Assembly (NCBI GenBank): GCA_009930355.1
Contig: RZYK01000025.1
Span: forward strand, 1-17,014
Origin: Campylobacterota bacterium
GTDB taxonomy: Bacteria > Campylobacterota > Campylobacteria > Campylobacterales > Sulfurospirillaceae
Direction: 5' to 3'
Length of the DNA stretch: 17,014 nucleotides
Numbering within the stretch: position 1 is the stretch's first letter; every line of letters starts with the position of its first letter. The notes beneath the pieces are model-generated. The model was not told the DNA's origin. It saw only the letters and a program-made list of their open reading frames with translations, and did no database searches. Shown piece by piece: positions 1 through 6,429 of this stretch. A program made the translations under genes and the position numbers.

Positions 1-2560
1 TGAACCATTGTATCTTGATATGAGAGCAGCGTTTTATGGTCATAAAAATGCTCCAATTATTGTGGGTGGTCGTTATGGTCTTTCATCCAAAGACGTTGAC
101 CCTGCACAAATGTTGGCAGTGTTTGAGAACTTAAAAGCAGACGAGCCTAAGAATGATTTTACTGTGGGTATTGTTGATGATGTGACCTTTAAATCGCTTG
201 ATGTTAAAGAGAAGATGAGTTTAGGCGATGAAGAGACGATTGAGTGTCTTTTCTACGGCTTAGGTGCAGATGGTACGGTGGGTGCTAATAAAAGCTCTAT
301 TAAAATCATTGGTGATGAAACGGATATGTACGCACAAGCTTATTTTGCGTATGACTCTAAAAAATCGGGTGGTTTTACACGTTCACACCTACGTTTTGGT
401 AAAAAACCAATTCGTTCAACCTATCTCGTTTCCAATCCTCACTTTGTCGCCTGTTCAGTTGCAGCCTATTTAGAGCTTTACGATGTTGTGGATGGCATTC
501 GCCAAAACGGTACATTTTTACTCAACTCTATTTGGGATGCAGAAGAGACGATTAAGCGTATTCCTAACAAAGTCAAACGTATTTTAGCGGCTAAAAATGT
601 TAATTTTTATATTATCAATGCTACCAAATTAGCGCGTGATATTGGATTAGGAAATCGTAGCAATACCATTATGCAGTCTGCTTTCTTTAAATTGGCAAAA
701 ATTATTGATTTTGAAAAAGCGCAAGAGTTCATGAAAAAGCAAGCCTATAAAGCATACAGCAAAAAAGGCGAGCAAATTGTTGAAATGAATTACAAAGCGA
801 TTGATGTGGGTGCCAATGGTTTGGTGAAAGTGGATGTTGATCCATCATGGGCTCATTTGGTTGATGAGGTTAAAGTTCAGCAAGAAGTGAAATACAAAGG
901 TACACCATTTGTTGAAGCCATTGCAAAACCAGTCAATGCTGCACGAGGTGATAGCTTACCTGTTTCTGTGTTTAACGGTTATGAAGATGGTACGTTTGAG
1001 CATGGTACGACTGAGTATGAAAAACGTGGTATTGGCGTGATGGTTCCAAAATGGATTGAAGAGAATTGTATTCAATGTAATCAGTGTGTATTTGTGTGTC
1101 CACATGCGGTTATTCGACCATTCCTTATTAATGAGGAAGAGTTAGCTTTATCTCCTGAGGGTGTAAAAGCACATGCGTTAGAGGCGAAAGGCAAAGAGTT
1201 TAAAGACAAAAACTTTAAATTTAAAATTCAGGTCTCTTCCCTGGATTGTACAGGATGTGAACTCTGTGCTGAGGCGTGTCCAACGAAAGAGAAATCACTC
1301 GTTATGGTTCCACTGGGTGAAAGTTTGGATGCAGGTGAGCAAGAGAATGCTGATTATCTCTTTAAAAAAGTTACCTACAAAGATGATATTTTAGGTAAAA
1401 GCAATGTGAAGGGTTCTCAATTTGCACAACCACTCTTTGAGTTCCACGCAGCATGTCCAGGATGTGGTGAAACGCCTTATATTACCTTAGCAACACGTCT
1501 GTTTGGTGAGAGTATGATGATTGCTAATGCCACAGGATGTTCTTCAATTTATGGTGGTTCAGCACCTTCAACCCCATACCGTAAAAATGACAAAGGATTT
1601 GGTCCTGCATGGGCAAACTCATTGTTTGAAGATAATGCGGAGTTTGGTTTGGGTATGCATGTAGCGAATGAGACGATTCGTCATCGTATTCAATCCGTGA
1701 TGGAAGCTTCTTTAGACAAAGCGCCTAATGCCATTGCAGCCCTCTATAAAGATTGGATAGAGTTTAGAGATGACAGAGTCAAATCAGCTGAGATTCGTGA
1801 CCTTTTAGTCCCTCAGTTACAAGCACATCCAAGCGCTGCAGGTGCTGATATTATTTTAAATCTTAAACAGTATCTTGCGAAAAAATCACAATGGATTTTT
1901 GGTGGAGATGGTTGGGCGTATGACATTGGTTATGGTGGACTTGACCATGTTATCGCCAGTGGTGAGGATGTAAACATTTTGGTACTTGATACTGAGGTTT
2001 ACTCTAACACAGGTGGTCAAAGCTCCAAATCGTCTCGTGCAGGTTCAATTGCTCAATTTACGGCAGCGGGAAAACCGAGCCAGAAAAAAGATTTGGGTTA
2101 CATTGCAATGACGTATGGCAATGTCTTTGTCGCACAAATCAACTCAAATGCCTCAGCAGCGCAAGCGATTAAAGCGTTTGAAGCAGCCGAAGCATATCCT
2201 GGTGTTTCACTCATTATTGCCTATTCACCATGTATCGCACATGGTATTAAAGGTGGTCTTGGCAAATCAGGTAATCAAGGAGAATTGGCAACCAAATGTG
2301 GTTACTGGCCAATTTATACGTATGATCCACGTTTAGAAAAAGAGGGTAAAAATCCTGTTAAAATTACAGGAAAAGAGCCTGATTGGTCATTGTACGATGA
2401 ATTCTTGATGAATGAGGTACGTTATGCGTCCCTTAAAAAATCAAATCCAGAACATGCACAAGAATTGTTTGAGCACAATAAAAAAGATGCACAACGTAGA
2501 TGGAGACAACTTAACCGTTTAGCGCAAGCAGATTTTTCTAACGAATTAGAAGAGGCGTAA
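1..2560 (+). CDS. nifJ: Pyruvate:ferredoxin (flavodoxin) oxidoreductase, C-terminal ~850 residues (5' truncated by window)
   Basis: Oxidises pyruvate with CoA to acetyl-CoA and CO2, passing electrons to ferredoxin or flavodoxin in the cytoplasm. The frame is open from base 2 with no start codon in the window, so roughly the first third of this ~1190-residue family is missing. Seen in order: the end of the CoA/transketolase-like domain (YLDMRAAFYGHKNAPI..GGRYGLSSKD); the gamma-type domain (GLGADGTVGANKSSIKIIGD); two [4Fe-4S] ferredoxin motifs, CIQCNQCVFVCP from base 1067 and CTGCELCAEACP from base 1247; and the thiamine-diphosphate domain (CPGCGE at about 1454, NATGCSSIYGG, GGDGWAYDIGYGG at about 1900, LDTEVYSNTGGQSS). 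This is the single-chain NifJ type rather than the split PorABCD type. No disrupted motif is seen. The gene ends at TAA 2558-2560 and is followed by two terminator-like hairpins. Confidence 0.97.
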   Translation, partial: EPLYLDMRAAFYGHKNAPIIVGGRYGLSSKDVDPAQMLAVFENLKADEPKNDFTVGIVDDVTFKSLDVKEKMSLGDEETIECLFYGLGADGTVGANKSSIKIIGDETDMYAQAYFAYDSKKSGGFTRSHLRFGKKPIRSTYLVSNPHFVACSVAAYLELYDVVDGIRQNGTFLLNSIWDAEETIKRIPNKVKRILAAKNVNFYIINATKLARDIGLGNRSNTIMQSAFFKLAKIIDFEKAQEFMKKQAYKAYSKKGEQIVEMNYKAIDVGANGLVKVDVDPSWAHLVDEVKVQQEVKYKGTPFVEAIAKPVNAARGDSLPVSVFNGYEDGTFEHGTTEYEKRGIGVMVPKWIEENCIQCNQCVFVCPHAVIRPFLINEEELALSPEGVKAHALEAKGKEFKDKNFKFKIQVSSLDCTGCELCAEACPTKEKSLVMVPLGESLDAGEQENADYLFKKVTYKDDILGKSNVKGSQFAQPLFEFHAACPGCGETPYITLATRLFGESMMIANATGCSSIYGGSAPSTPYRKNDKGFGPAWANSLFEDNAEFGLGMHVANETIRHRIQSVMEASLDKAPNAIAALYKDWIEFRDDRVKSAEIRDLLVPQLQAHPSAAGADIILNLKQYLAKKSQWIFGGDGWAYDIGYGGLDHVIASGEDVNILVLDTEVYSNTGGQSSKSSRAGSIAQFTAAGKPSQKKDLGYIAMTYGNVFVAQINSNASAAQAIKAFEAAEAYPGVSLIIAYSPCIAHGIKGGLGKSGNQGELATKCGYWPIYTYDPRLEKEGKNPVKITGKEPDWSLYDEFLMNEVRYASLKKSNPEHAQELFEHNKKDAQRRWRQLNRLAQADFSNELEEA

Positions 2561-2575
2561 AAACCTCTTTTTTTT
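2550..2575 (+). terminator. Short intrinsic terminator overlapping the nifJ stop
   Basis: AAGAGG (2550-2555) pairs with CCTCTT (2564-2569) and runs into a T tract of about eight. The stem covers the last codons and stop of nifJ. It is weaker than the hairpin just downstream and the two may act in tandem. Confidence 0.5.
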
Positions 2576-2616
2576 AAGGAGCAAAAGCTTTTTTTGCTCC
2601 TTTTTCTTCTTTTTTC
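2576..2616 (+). terminator. Rho-independent terminator of nifJ
   Basis: An 11-bp perfect stem, AAGGAGCAAAA (2576-2586) with TTTTGCTCCTT (2592-2602), has a 5-base loop and a T-rich tail (TTTCTTCTTTTTT). This is a textbook intrinsic terminator between nifJ and the next gene. Confidence 0.85.
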
Positions 2617-2693
2617 TGACGTTTTTTATTTCATTTTTTACCCTTTTTTTCTCAGCATGCTTTAATTCTTCTCCCTATAAAATATACTCAAAG

Positions 2694-2741
2694 TTGTGAC
2701 ATTTTTGTGATAAAATCAACTTTATAAAATTTTCTAGGAGG
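2694..2741 (+). promoter_or_regulatory. Probable promoter and strong RBS of the superoxide dismutase gene
   Basis: A T-rich stretch leads to a TAAAAT-like -10 (2711-2716). TTGTGA occurs twice, at 2694-2699 and 2705-2710, one helical turn (11 bp) apart, which could be a -35 plus regulator half-sites, though this is weak evidence. A consensus Shine-Dalgarno AGGAGG (2736-2741) lies 6 bases before ATG 2748 and fixes the start. Confidence 0.45.
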
Positions 2742-2747
2742 CATTCT

Positions 2748-3446
2748 ATGTTTCAAAATTCTTTTTTTCGGAAGTATTTTATGGCATTTGTTTTTTCATG
2801 GCTTTTTGTTCCTGCATTGATGGCAGCAGATGCGTTTAGTTTAGCACCGTTACCCTATGGATACGATGCCTTAGAGCCTGCGATTGATAAAGCAACCATG
2901 CAGATTCATCATGGCAAACATCATCAAGCATATGTGAATAATTTAAATGCGCAAGTAGCCACTTATCCTGAGCTTAAAGGAATGAGTGTGGAACAAATTA
3001 TGGCGTCTGTTTCTAAATACAATACAGCCGTACGCAACAATGGTGGTGGACATTATAACCATGATTTATTTTGGAAACTCATGGCACCTGTGGGAAAAGG
3101 CGGTACGCCATCAGCTTCACTTTCTAAAGCGATAGAGCGTGATTTTGGAAGTGTTGAGAAGATGAAAGAGGCGTTTGAAAAAGCAGGGGCTACTCGTTTT
3201 GGTTCAGGTTGGGCATGGCTGATCGTAACTGCCGATAAAAAATTAGCGGTGATATCAACACCCAATCAAGATAATCCTTTAATGGATAGTGCAGAGATAA
3301 AAGGAACACCGATATTAGCAGCAGATGTGTGGGAGCATGCGTATTATCTTAAGTATCAAAATAAACGTGGGGATTATTTGAAAAATTGGTGGAGTGTAGT
3401 GAATTGGAATGAGGTCAATGCACGTTTTAATGCGGCAATGAAGTAG
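2748..3446 (+). CDS. Exported Mn-type (Mn/Fe family) superoxide dismutase
   Basis: Converts superoxide to O2 and H2O2. Of 232 residues, about the first 26-29 form a signal peptide: RK at 8-9, a hydrophobic run, then ALMA-ADA. The enzyme should therefore act in the periplasm, unlike most Mn/Fe SODs of Proteobacteria. The mature part has the standard two-domain fold. By alignment in the mind to E. coli SodA, the metal ligands are H54 (IHHGKHH), H105 (GGHYNHDLFW), D193 and H197 (DVWEHAYYL). Gly101 and Gln174 (TPNQDNPLM) are the Mn-type positions; typical Fe-SODs place the active-site Gln elsewhere. Metal choice remains inference, as cambialistic enzymes exist. The start is set by AGGAGG 6 bases upstream. 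The gene is monocistronic, between the nifJ terminator and a convergent hairpin. Confidence 0.93.
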   Translation: MFQNSFFRKYFMAFVFSWLFVPALMAADAFSLAPLPYGYDALEPAIDKATMQIHHGKHHQAYVNNLNAQVATYPELKGMSVEQIMASVSKYNTAVRNNGGGHYNHDLFWKLMAPVGKGGTPSASLSKAIERDFGSVEKMKEAFEKAGATRFGSGWAWLIVTADKKLAVISTPNQDNPLMDSAEIKGTPILAADVWEHAYYLKYQNKRGDYLKNWWSVVNWNEVNARFNAAMK

Positions 3447-3456
3447 TTAAAATACG

Positions 3457-3487
3457 TTACATGTAAGGAGTTAATCCTTACATGTAA
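3457..3487. terminator. Bidirectional hairpin made of two TTACATGTAA copies
   Basis: TTACATGTAAGGA (3457-3469), loop GTTAA, then TCCTTACATGTAA (3475-3487): a perfect 13-bp stem between the convergent sod and CxxC-protein genes. On the plus strand it is followed by AAAGTGTTATTTTTG, a poor but present T tract. Each arm contains one copy of the palindrome repeated through the window (TTACATGTAA at 3457-3466 and 3478-3487). Confidence 0.7.
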
Positions 3488-3492
3488 AAGTG

Positions 3493-3687
3493 TTATTTTT
3501 GAAATTCAGCAGATACTTGTGCGTTTGATTTTGCAACATCACCACTTCCATGAATAATGTGTGGAATACAGCCTGTACAAACGTGAATCTCTTCGCCATT
3601 TTTCATTGCTTTGATAAAGACTGCATTATTACTCTCGTCACTACTTCTCAGACAGACGTTGCATACTTGAATATTGTTAATTTCCAT
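3493..3687 (-). CDS. Small CxxC/CxxC (zinc-ribbon-like) protein of unknown function
   Basis: 64 residues. Cys9-Asn-Val-Cys12 and Cys37-Thr-Gly-Cys40 are separated by 24 residues, the layout of a zinc ribbon or a small redox/metal site. A His-rich segment follows (IPHIIHG, 42-47). There is no signal peptide or membrane segment, so it is likely cytoplasmic. The start is supported by AAGGAG upstream (minus strand) and by a TATAAT box about 25 bases from the start codon. It stands alone, converging on sod across a hairpin. I do not recognise a named family. Zinc binding is inferred from the four cysteines. Confidence 0.8.
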   Translation of the reverse strand: MEINNIQVCNVCLRSSDESNNAVFIKAMKNGEEIHVCTGCIPHIIHGSGDVAKSNAQVSAEFQK

Positions 3688-3712
3688 AAGAACTCCTTGT
3701 TAAATTTGGCGT

Positions 3713-3737
3713 ATTATAGTGGAAAAAAAAAGGAAAA
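3713..3737 (-). promoter_or_regulatory. Promoter of the CxxC protein gene
   Basis: Minus-strand TATAAT (complement of 3713-3718) is preceded by a run of T residues (complement of the A tract at about 3722-3730). This is the T-rich plus -10 layout typical of housekeeping promoters in Campylobacterota, which often lack a -35. Confidence 0.65.
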
Positions 3738-3757
3738 AGATTGAGGTATATCAAGGC

Positions 3758-4033
3758 TTAGATTTTATAAAGCCAGTCACCTTTTTGCTCATTCCAAAAT
3801 GGAAATTGCTCTTGAAATTCATCTTGAGTGAAGCGAAAACGAAATTGTTCCGTATAAAGCATAAGAAGCTTATAGGCTTCATGAATCTCTTGAAATTTCT
3901 CATTTTCTTCACCCGAAGCGTCGGGATGGTGCTGTTTGCAGAGCTCAAGATAGCGTTCTCGAATTTCCTTTTTACCCATTCCCGAAATAATGCCTAAGGT
4001 TTCTAAGGCTTTTTGAAAGGTTTCGTAGTGCAT
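3758..4033 (-). CDS. Small J-domain (DnaJ-like) protein
   Basis: 91 residues, nearly all J domain. Helix II is rich in basic residues (KKEIRERYLELCKQH), the HPD triplet that stimulates Hsp70 ATPase is at 36-38, and helix III is EENEKFQEIHEAYKLL. The G/F, zinc-finger and substrate-binding regions of full DnaJ are absent, so this is a type III co-chaperone that would direct DnaK to a specific client rather than act as general DnaJ. The C-terminal ~25 residues are aromatic-rich (FRFRFTQDEF.. FPFWNE). It starts 2 bases after the stop of the DsrE-family gene, with no good Shine-Dalgarno, which suggests translational coupling. Confidence 0.88.
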   Translation of the reverse strand: MHYETFQKALETLGIISGMGKKEIRERYLELCKQHHPDASGEENEKFQEIHEAYKLLMLYTEQFRFRFTQDEFQEQFPFWNEQKGDWLYKI

Positions 4034-4035
4034 GG

Positions 4036-4389
4036 TTAGAAGGTTAAGATTTTTTCTGCTTCAATGCTCCACTCAGTGAGCATTCCCATGGTGCCTTTGA
4101 TGGTTTCATTGAAATAGGGTTCATTTTTGTATAGACCGCATCGTGTCATGCAGGTACCACATACGCCTAAAGCAACACCATCGATAAAGAGCTCTTTGAG
4201 CATAGCGACTAAATCGTAGTCGTAAAAATCAGGCTTTTTGTTTGCTTCACGTGCCATATCCACCGCATCACTCATCAAAAAGATTTTGACTTTTTCACCT
4301 TTTACATGTAAAGATTTTGCAAGACGCAGAGCATTGTACGCTTTGTCGCCTCCATCGTAAGGTTGGTTGTTGAAAATAAAAAGTATCAT
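4036..4389 (-). CDS. DsrE-family (DsrE/TusD-like) sulfur-relay type protein
   Basis: 117 residues, the usual length for a DsrE/F-like domain. It opens with MILFIFNNQPYDGGDKAYNAL, matching the N-terminal beta strand and loop of the family, then LAKSLHVKGEKVKIFLMSDAV. The cysteine cluster is VC77GTC80MTRC84G. In characterised members a cysteine near here carries persulfide, so C77/C80 are the likely active residues. A role in sulfur transfer or thiol handling is family inference and the partner is unknown. Its Shine-Dalgarno is AAGGAAG. It is divergent from an ArsR-type regulator across an 87-base control region and is followed by the J-domain gene. Codons 27-30 (LHVK) carry a copy of the window's repeated palindrome. 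Confidence 0.88.
   Translation of the reverse strand: MILFIFNNQPYDGGDKAYNALRLAKSLHVKGEKVKIFLMSDAVDMAREANKKPDFYDYDLVAMLKELFIDGVALGVCGTCMTRCGLYKNEPYFNETIKGTMGMLTEWSIEAEKILTF
4301..4312. repeat. TTTACATGTAAA palindrome, coding copy in the DsrE-family gene
   Basis: Perfect 12-base palindrome, read on the minus strand as part of Leu-His-Val-Lys codons. Confidence 0.85.
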
Positions 4390-4407
4390 AGACTTCCTTT
4401 AATTACA

Positions 4408-4429
4408 TATTTAGCTATTTTGCTAAATA
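4408..4429. promoter_or_regulatory. Operator-like inverted repeat in the ArsR/DsrE divergent control region
   Basis: TATTTAGC (4408-4415), a 6-base spacer, then GCTAAATA (4422-4429), a perfect 8+8 inverted repeat. Its right arm overlaps a -35-like TTGCTA (4420-4425), which is 16 bases from a TACAAT -10 (4442-4447) serving the regulator gene. It also covers the promoter zone of the minus-strand DsrE gene. Size, symmetry and position suit an ArsR-family dimer, so autoregulation and control of both arms is inferred. Confidence 0.65.
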
Positions 4430-4476
4430 GCTTTATTATGGTACAATTTTTTAAAATGATTGTCAATGAGGTAAAA

Positions 4477-4821
4477 ATGACGTTAGAAGAGAAAGCAAAA
4501 TTTTTTAAAGCCTTAGGAAGTGAAACACGGTTGAAAATTTTTCAAAACATTCTCCATTCTCCCTACGTTTGCGATGTTAATACAGAGGTTAGAAGTTTAG
4601 ATTTAATTAAGCAAGCGACGTGTGTTGGAACGATTGCGAAAGAGTTTGATTTTTCATTGCCAACAATTTCTCGTCATCTCAAAGAGCTTAAAGAGGCACG
4701 AGTCATTAAAATGAATAAAGTAAGTAATAAAATTTATGTAGAACCTGATTATGCTTTCCTTGAAGAGATTTCTGAGTGTTTAAATCAAATTATTCAGGAG
4801 GGGCTTCATGCAAGAAAATGA
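4477..4821 (+). CDS. ArsR-family winged-helix transcriptional regulator
   Basis: 114 residues from ATG 4477, chosen because GAGG (4468-4471) precedes it by 5 bases and the family begins near this point; ATGs further upstream would add a non-homologous tail and reach into the promoter. FFKALGSETRLKIFQNIL is the opening helix pair, FDFSLPTISRHLKELKEARVI the recognition helix, and KVSNKIYVEP the wing. Cysteines are at 32, 49 and 101; C49 lies where ArsR/CadC sensors carry a metal-binding cysteine, but the classical CxC motif is absent. The inducer could be a thiol-reactive compound, sulfur species or metalloid. It probably represses its own operon and the divergent DsrE/J-domain pair through the inverted repeat at 4408-4429. 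Confidence 0.9.
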   Translation: MTLEEKAKFFKALGSETRLKIFQNILHSPYVCDVNTEVRSLDLIKQATCVGTIAKEFDFSLPTISRHLKELKEARVIKMNKVSNKIYVEPDYAFLEEISECLNQIIQEGLHARK

Positions 4822-5395
4822 GGATGCTTTTAGTGGATATGCCAACGAGTATGATGCGTGGTTTGATAAACATACTACGTTTTATAAAAAAGAGATGGAT
4901 TGTGTTAAAAAACTTATAGGGAGTGCTTTAGGAGGTCTTGATATTGGTGCTGGAAGTGGACGTTTTAGTTTAAAACCTGCTATTGTTTGTGGGGTCGAAC
5001 CCTCATTTCCAATGCGTCTTCTTGCTGAAAAAAGAGGTATACATGTTGTTGATGGTTTGGCAGAAAAGCTTCCCTTTGAAGCTATGCTTTTTCCTTTTGC
5101 TTTGATGATTAATAGCTTATGTTTTATTCAAAATCCTGAACAAGCATTGAGAGAGGCTTTTAGAGTTTTACAAAAAAATGGATTTTTAGTGGTAGGTTTT
5201 ATTGATAAGTTATCGGATTTGGGTCAATCTTATGAGGCTAGAAAAGAGACGAGCCTTTTTTACCGTAACGCTACGTTTTTTTCTCGTGAAGAAGTGATGA
5301 ATTTAGCGTTAAAGGTAGGGTTCGATGCGTATCGTGTAGAGCGTGAAGAGACAGATTTTGGAATGGTGTTTTTAAAGTTTTTTAAACCTTCTTGA
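4808..5395 (+). CDS. SAM-dependent class I methyltransferase
   Basis: 195 residues. SAM motif I is GLDIGAGSGRF (43-53), followed by VCGVEPSFPM (acidic residue after beta 2), LPFEAMLFPFALMINSLCF (motif II region) and REAFRVLQKNGFLVVGF (motif III). This is a UbiE/Methyltransf_11-like fold. The substrate cannot be read. It is short and lacks an obvious set of paired cysteines as in arsenite methyltransferases, so arsM is not assigned. It overlaps the ArsR gene by 14 bases, with a strong AGGAGGG (4796-4802) inside the regulator's 3' end, so the two are co-transcribed. It ends at TGA, facing the next operon. Confidence 0.88.
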   Translation: MQENEDAFSGYANEYDAWFDKHTTFYKKEMDCVKKLIGSALGGLDIGAGSGRFSLKPAIVCGVEPSFPMRLLAEKRGIHVVDGLAEKLPFEAMLFPFALMINSLCFIQNPEQALREAFRVLQKNGFLVVGFIDKLSDLGQSYEARKETSLFYRNATFFSREEVMNLALKVGFDAYRVEREETDFGMVFLKFFKPS

Positions 5396-5399
5396 TGTC

Positions 5400-5409
5400 T
5401 TACATGTAA
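5400..5409. repeat. TTACATGTAA palindrome between convergent genes
   Basis: Sits in the 20-base gap between the methyltransferase stop (5395) and the minus-strand lipoprotein stop (5416). It is the main feature in that gap and no conventional terminator is seen there. Confidence 0.85.
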
Positions 5410-5415
5410 AAAGAA

Positions 5416-6180
5416 TTAGAGAAAAAAGACGAGACTTATCATCGCATCAATGCCAATATCGACAGGTTCTTTGCCGATTTGTTTGGCACTGTTTTTGACT
5501 TCATCAATCATTTGTGTTAAGAGCACTTCAAAATTAAAATTGGAGGCATCGAGCAAGTGTTCCCGTTTGGTTCTCAGCGAGGGAAGATTTTGAACTAAAT
5601 CCCATGAAAGAGGCTCCCCTTTGAGAAGTTTTTGGTGAAGTTCGATTTGCCAATTATTTTGCCATGTGGTAAAAAGGTAATTGCCATTGGTATCTTTAGC
5701 GGTTTTTATTTTCCAGCGAATCACTTCGAGGTAATAGAAGAGTTTTTTAAACTCTTCTTCTTTGTAACTTAATGTCGTTACCTGATGACCTTCGCCAATT
5801 TTGTAACTCTCCCAAAGCAATTTATGTAATCCTAAAATAAGAAAATCATTACGCTCAGGGATCGTGGGATTTTTATCGAAGGCAAGACGTAAATAATCAT
5901 CATAGGTTTTGAGTAAAACACCATTGTAATGCATCCGAATGGTGTTTTTAGCGTATTTGATTTCATGAAAGATATAGGGTTGAGAGGCTTTGTTAAACGC
6001 TTTTGGATTACGAATATCGAGTTTTTCTTTGTAGGTGTAAAGGTATTGGGTGATTTTTTTATAATCTTGCGTGAGATTGGTCGCACCTCGCGATTGAAGC
6101 AACTCGCTTACTTTTTCTTGAGGATTTGTTCCGCATCCGATAAAAAAAAAGAGAAGCAAAACAGTGAATCCTCTAGCCAT
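5416..6180 (-). CDS. Lipoprotein of unknown function
   Basis: 254 residues. The N-terminus has one positive charge, a hydrophobic stretch and a lipobox ending FFFIGC, with C16 as the lipidation site, so it is membrane-anchored and periplasm-facing. The rest is mostly helical and rich in Lys, Tyr, Trp and Leu (for example LHKLLWESYKIGEG, FYYLEVIRWKIKTA); no catalytic motif was recognised. The start overlaps the end of the upstream small gene by 8 bases, so it is last in the Na/Pi cotransporter operon, and a link to phosphate or envelope function is only contextual. The signal peptide codons contain a 9-base homopolymer (6142-6150, A on the plus strand). Confidence 0.85.
   Translation of the reverse strand: MARGFTVLLLFFFIGCGTNPQEKVSELLQSRGATNLTQDYKKITQYLYTYKEKLDIRNPKAFNKASQPYIFHEIKYAKNTIRMHYNGVLLKTYDDYLRLAFDKNPTIPERNDFLILGLHKLLWESYKIGEGHQVTTLSYKEEEFKKLFYYLEVIRWKIKTAKDTNGNYLFTTWQNNWQIELHQKLLKGEPLSWDLVQNLPSLRTKREHLLDASNFNFEVLLTQMIDEVKNSAKQIGKEPVDIGIDAMISLVFFL
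6142..6150. repeat. A9 homopolymer within the lipoprotein signal-peptide codons
   Basis: Nine consecutive A on the plus strand (T9 in the coding direction) encode the Phe run just before the lipobox. Slippage by one base would abolish the protein, so it is a possible but unproven phase-variation site. Confidence 0.6.
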
Positions 6181-6418
6181 GATGCAAAAAATCCTTTCCC
6201 TTTTTAAGTTGCTCTTTTATAATACTCAAGGTCTCCTTAAGGGCTTCCCGTTTGGTCGCATCTTCTTCATGTTGGAGTGTCTCTTTAAGAGAGAGATACT
6301 GTTGTTCAAGTTTGCTCATTAAGATCTTAATCTCTTCTTTTGTTTGCTTTTTCTCTTCGTGTTCAGGACTAATACCTAAAATTTCTTTGAGGGCGTGAAT
6401 AAATTTTTTTTGACTCAT
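6173..6418 (-). CDS. Small charged coiled-coil protein, unknown function
   Basis: 81 residues, very rich in Lys, Glu and Leu (LMSKLEQQYLSLKETLQHEEDATKREALKETL and onward), which predicts one long amphipathic helix or coiled coil over about residues 25-75. There is no signal peptide or membrane helix, so it is probably cytoplasmic. A good Shine-Dalgarno (AAAGGAG, minus strand) precedes the ATG. It lies 11 bases after the Na/Pi cotransporter gene and overlaps the following lipoprotein gene by 8 bases, so all three are one operon. No family recognised. It could associate with the PhoU-like tail of the transporter, but that is a guess. Confidence 0.8.
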   Translation of the reverse strand: MSQKKFIHALKEILGISPEHEEKKQTKEEIKILMSKLEQQYLSLKETLQHEEDATKREALKETLSIIKEQLKKGKDFLHHG

Positions 6419-6429
6419 GCGTTGCTCCT

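Noticed and set aside
2694..2710. TTGTGA direct repeats as a CRP/FNR-type site
   Set aside because: They are direct, not inverted, and do not match a TTGAT-N4-ATCAA type palindrome; they may simply be promoter sequence.
3550..3997. Plus-strand open frames across 3550-3744 and 3719-3997
   Set aside because: They overlap the CxxC protein and J-domain genes on the other strand, which have better motifs, RBS and promoter; their composition is not protein-like.
4363..4476. N-terminal extension of the ArsR-family protein from ATG 4363
   Set aside because: It would run through the operator and promoter, overlaps the divergent DsrE gene, and adds residues unlike the family; the RBS supports ATG 4477.
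4808..5395. Arsenite methyltransferase (arsM) because it sits beside an ArsR regulator
   Set aside because: It is too short and lacks the paired conserved cysteines of ArsM; only a generic SAM-dependent methyltransferase call is supported.
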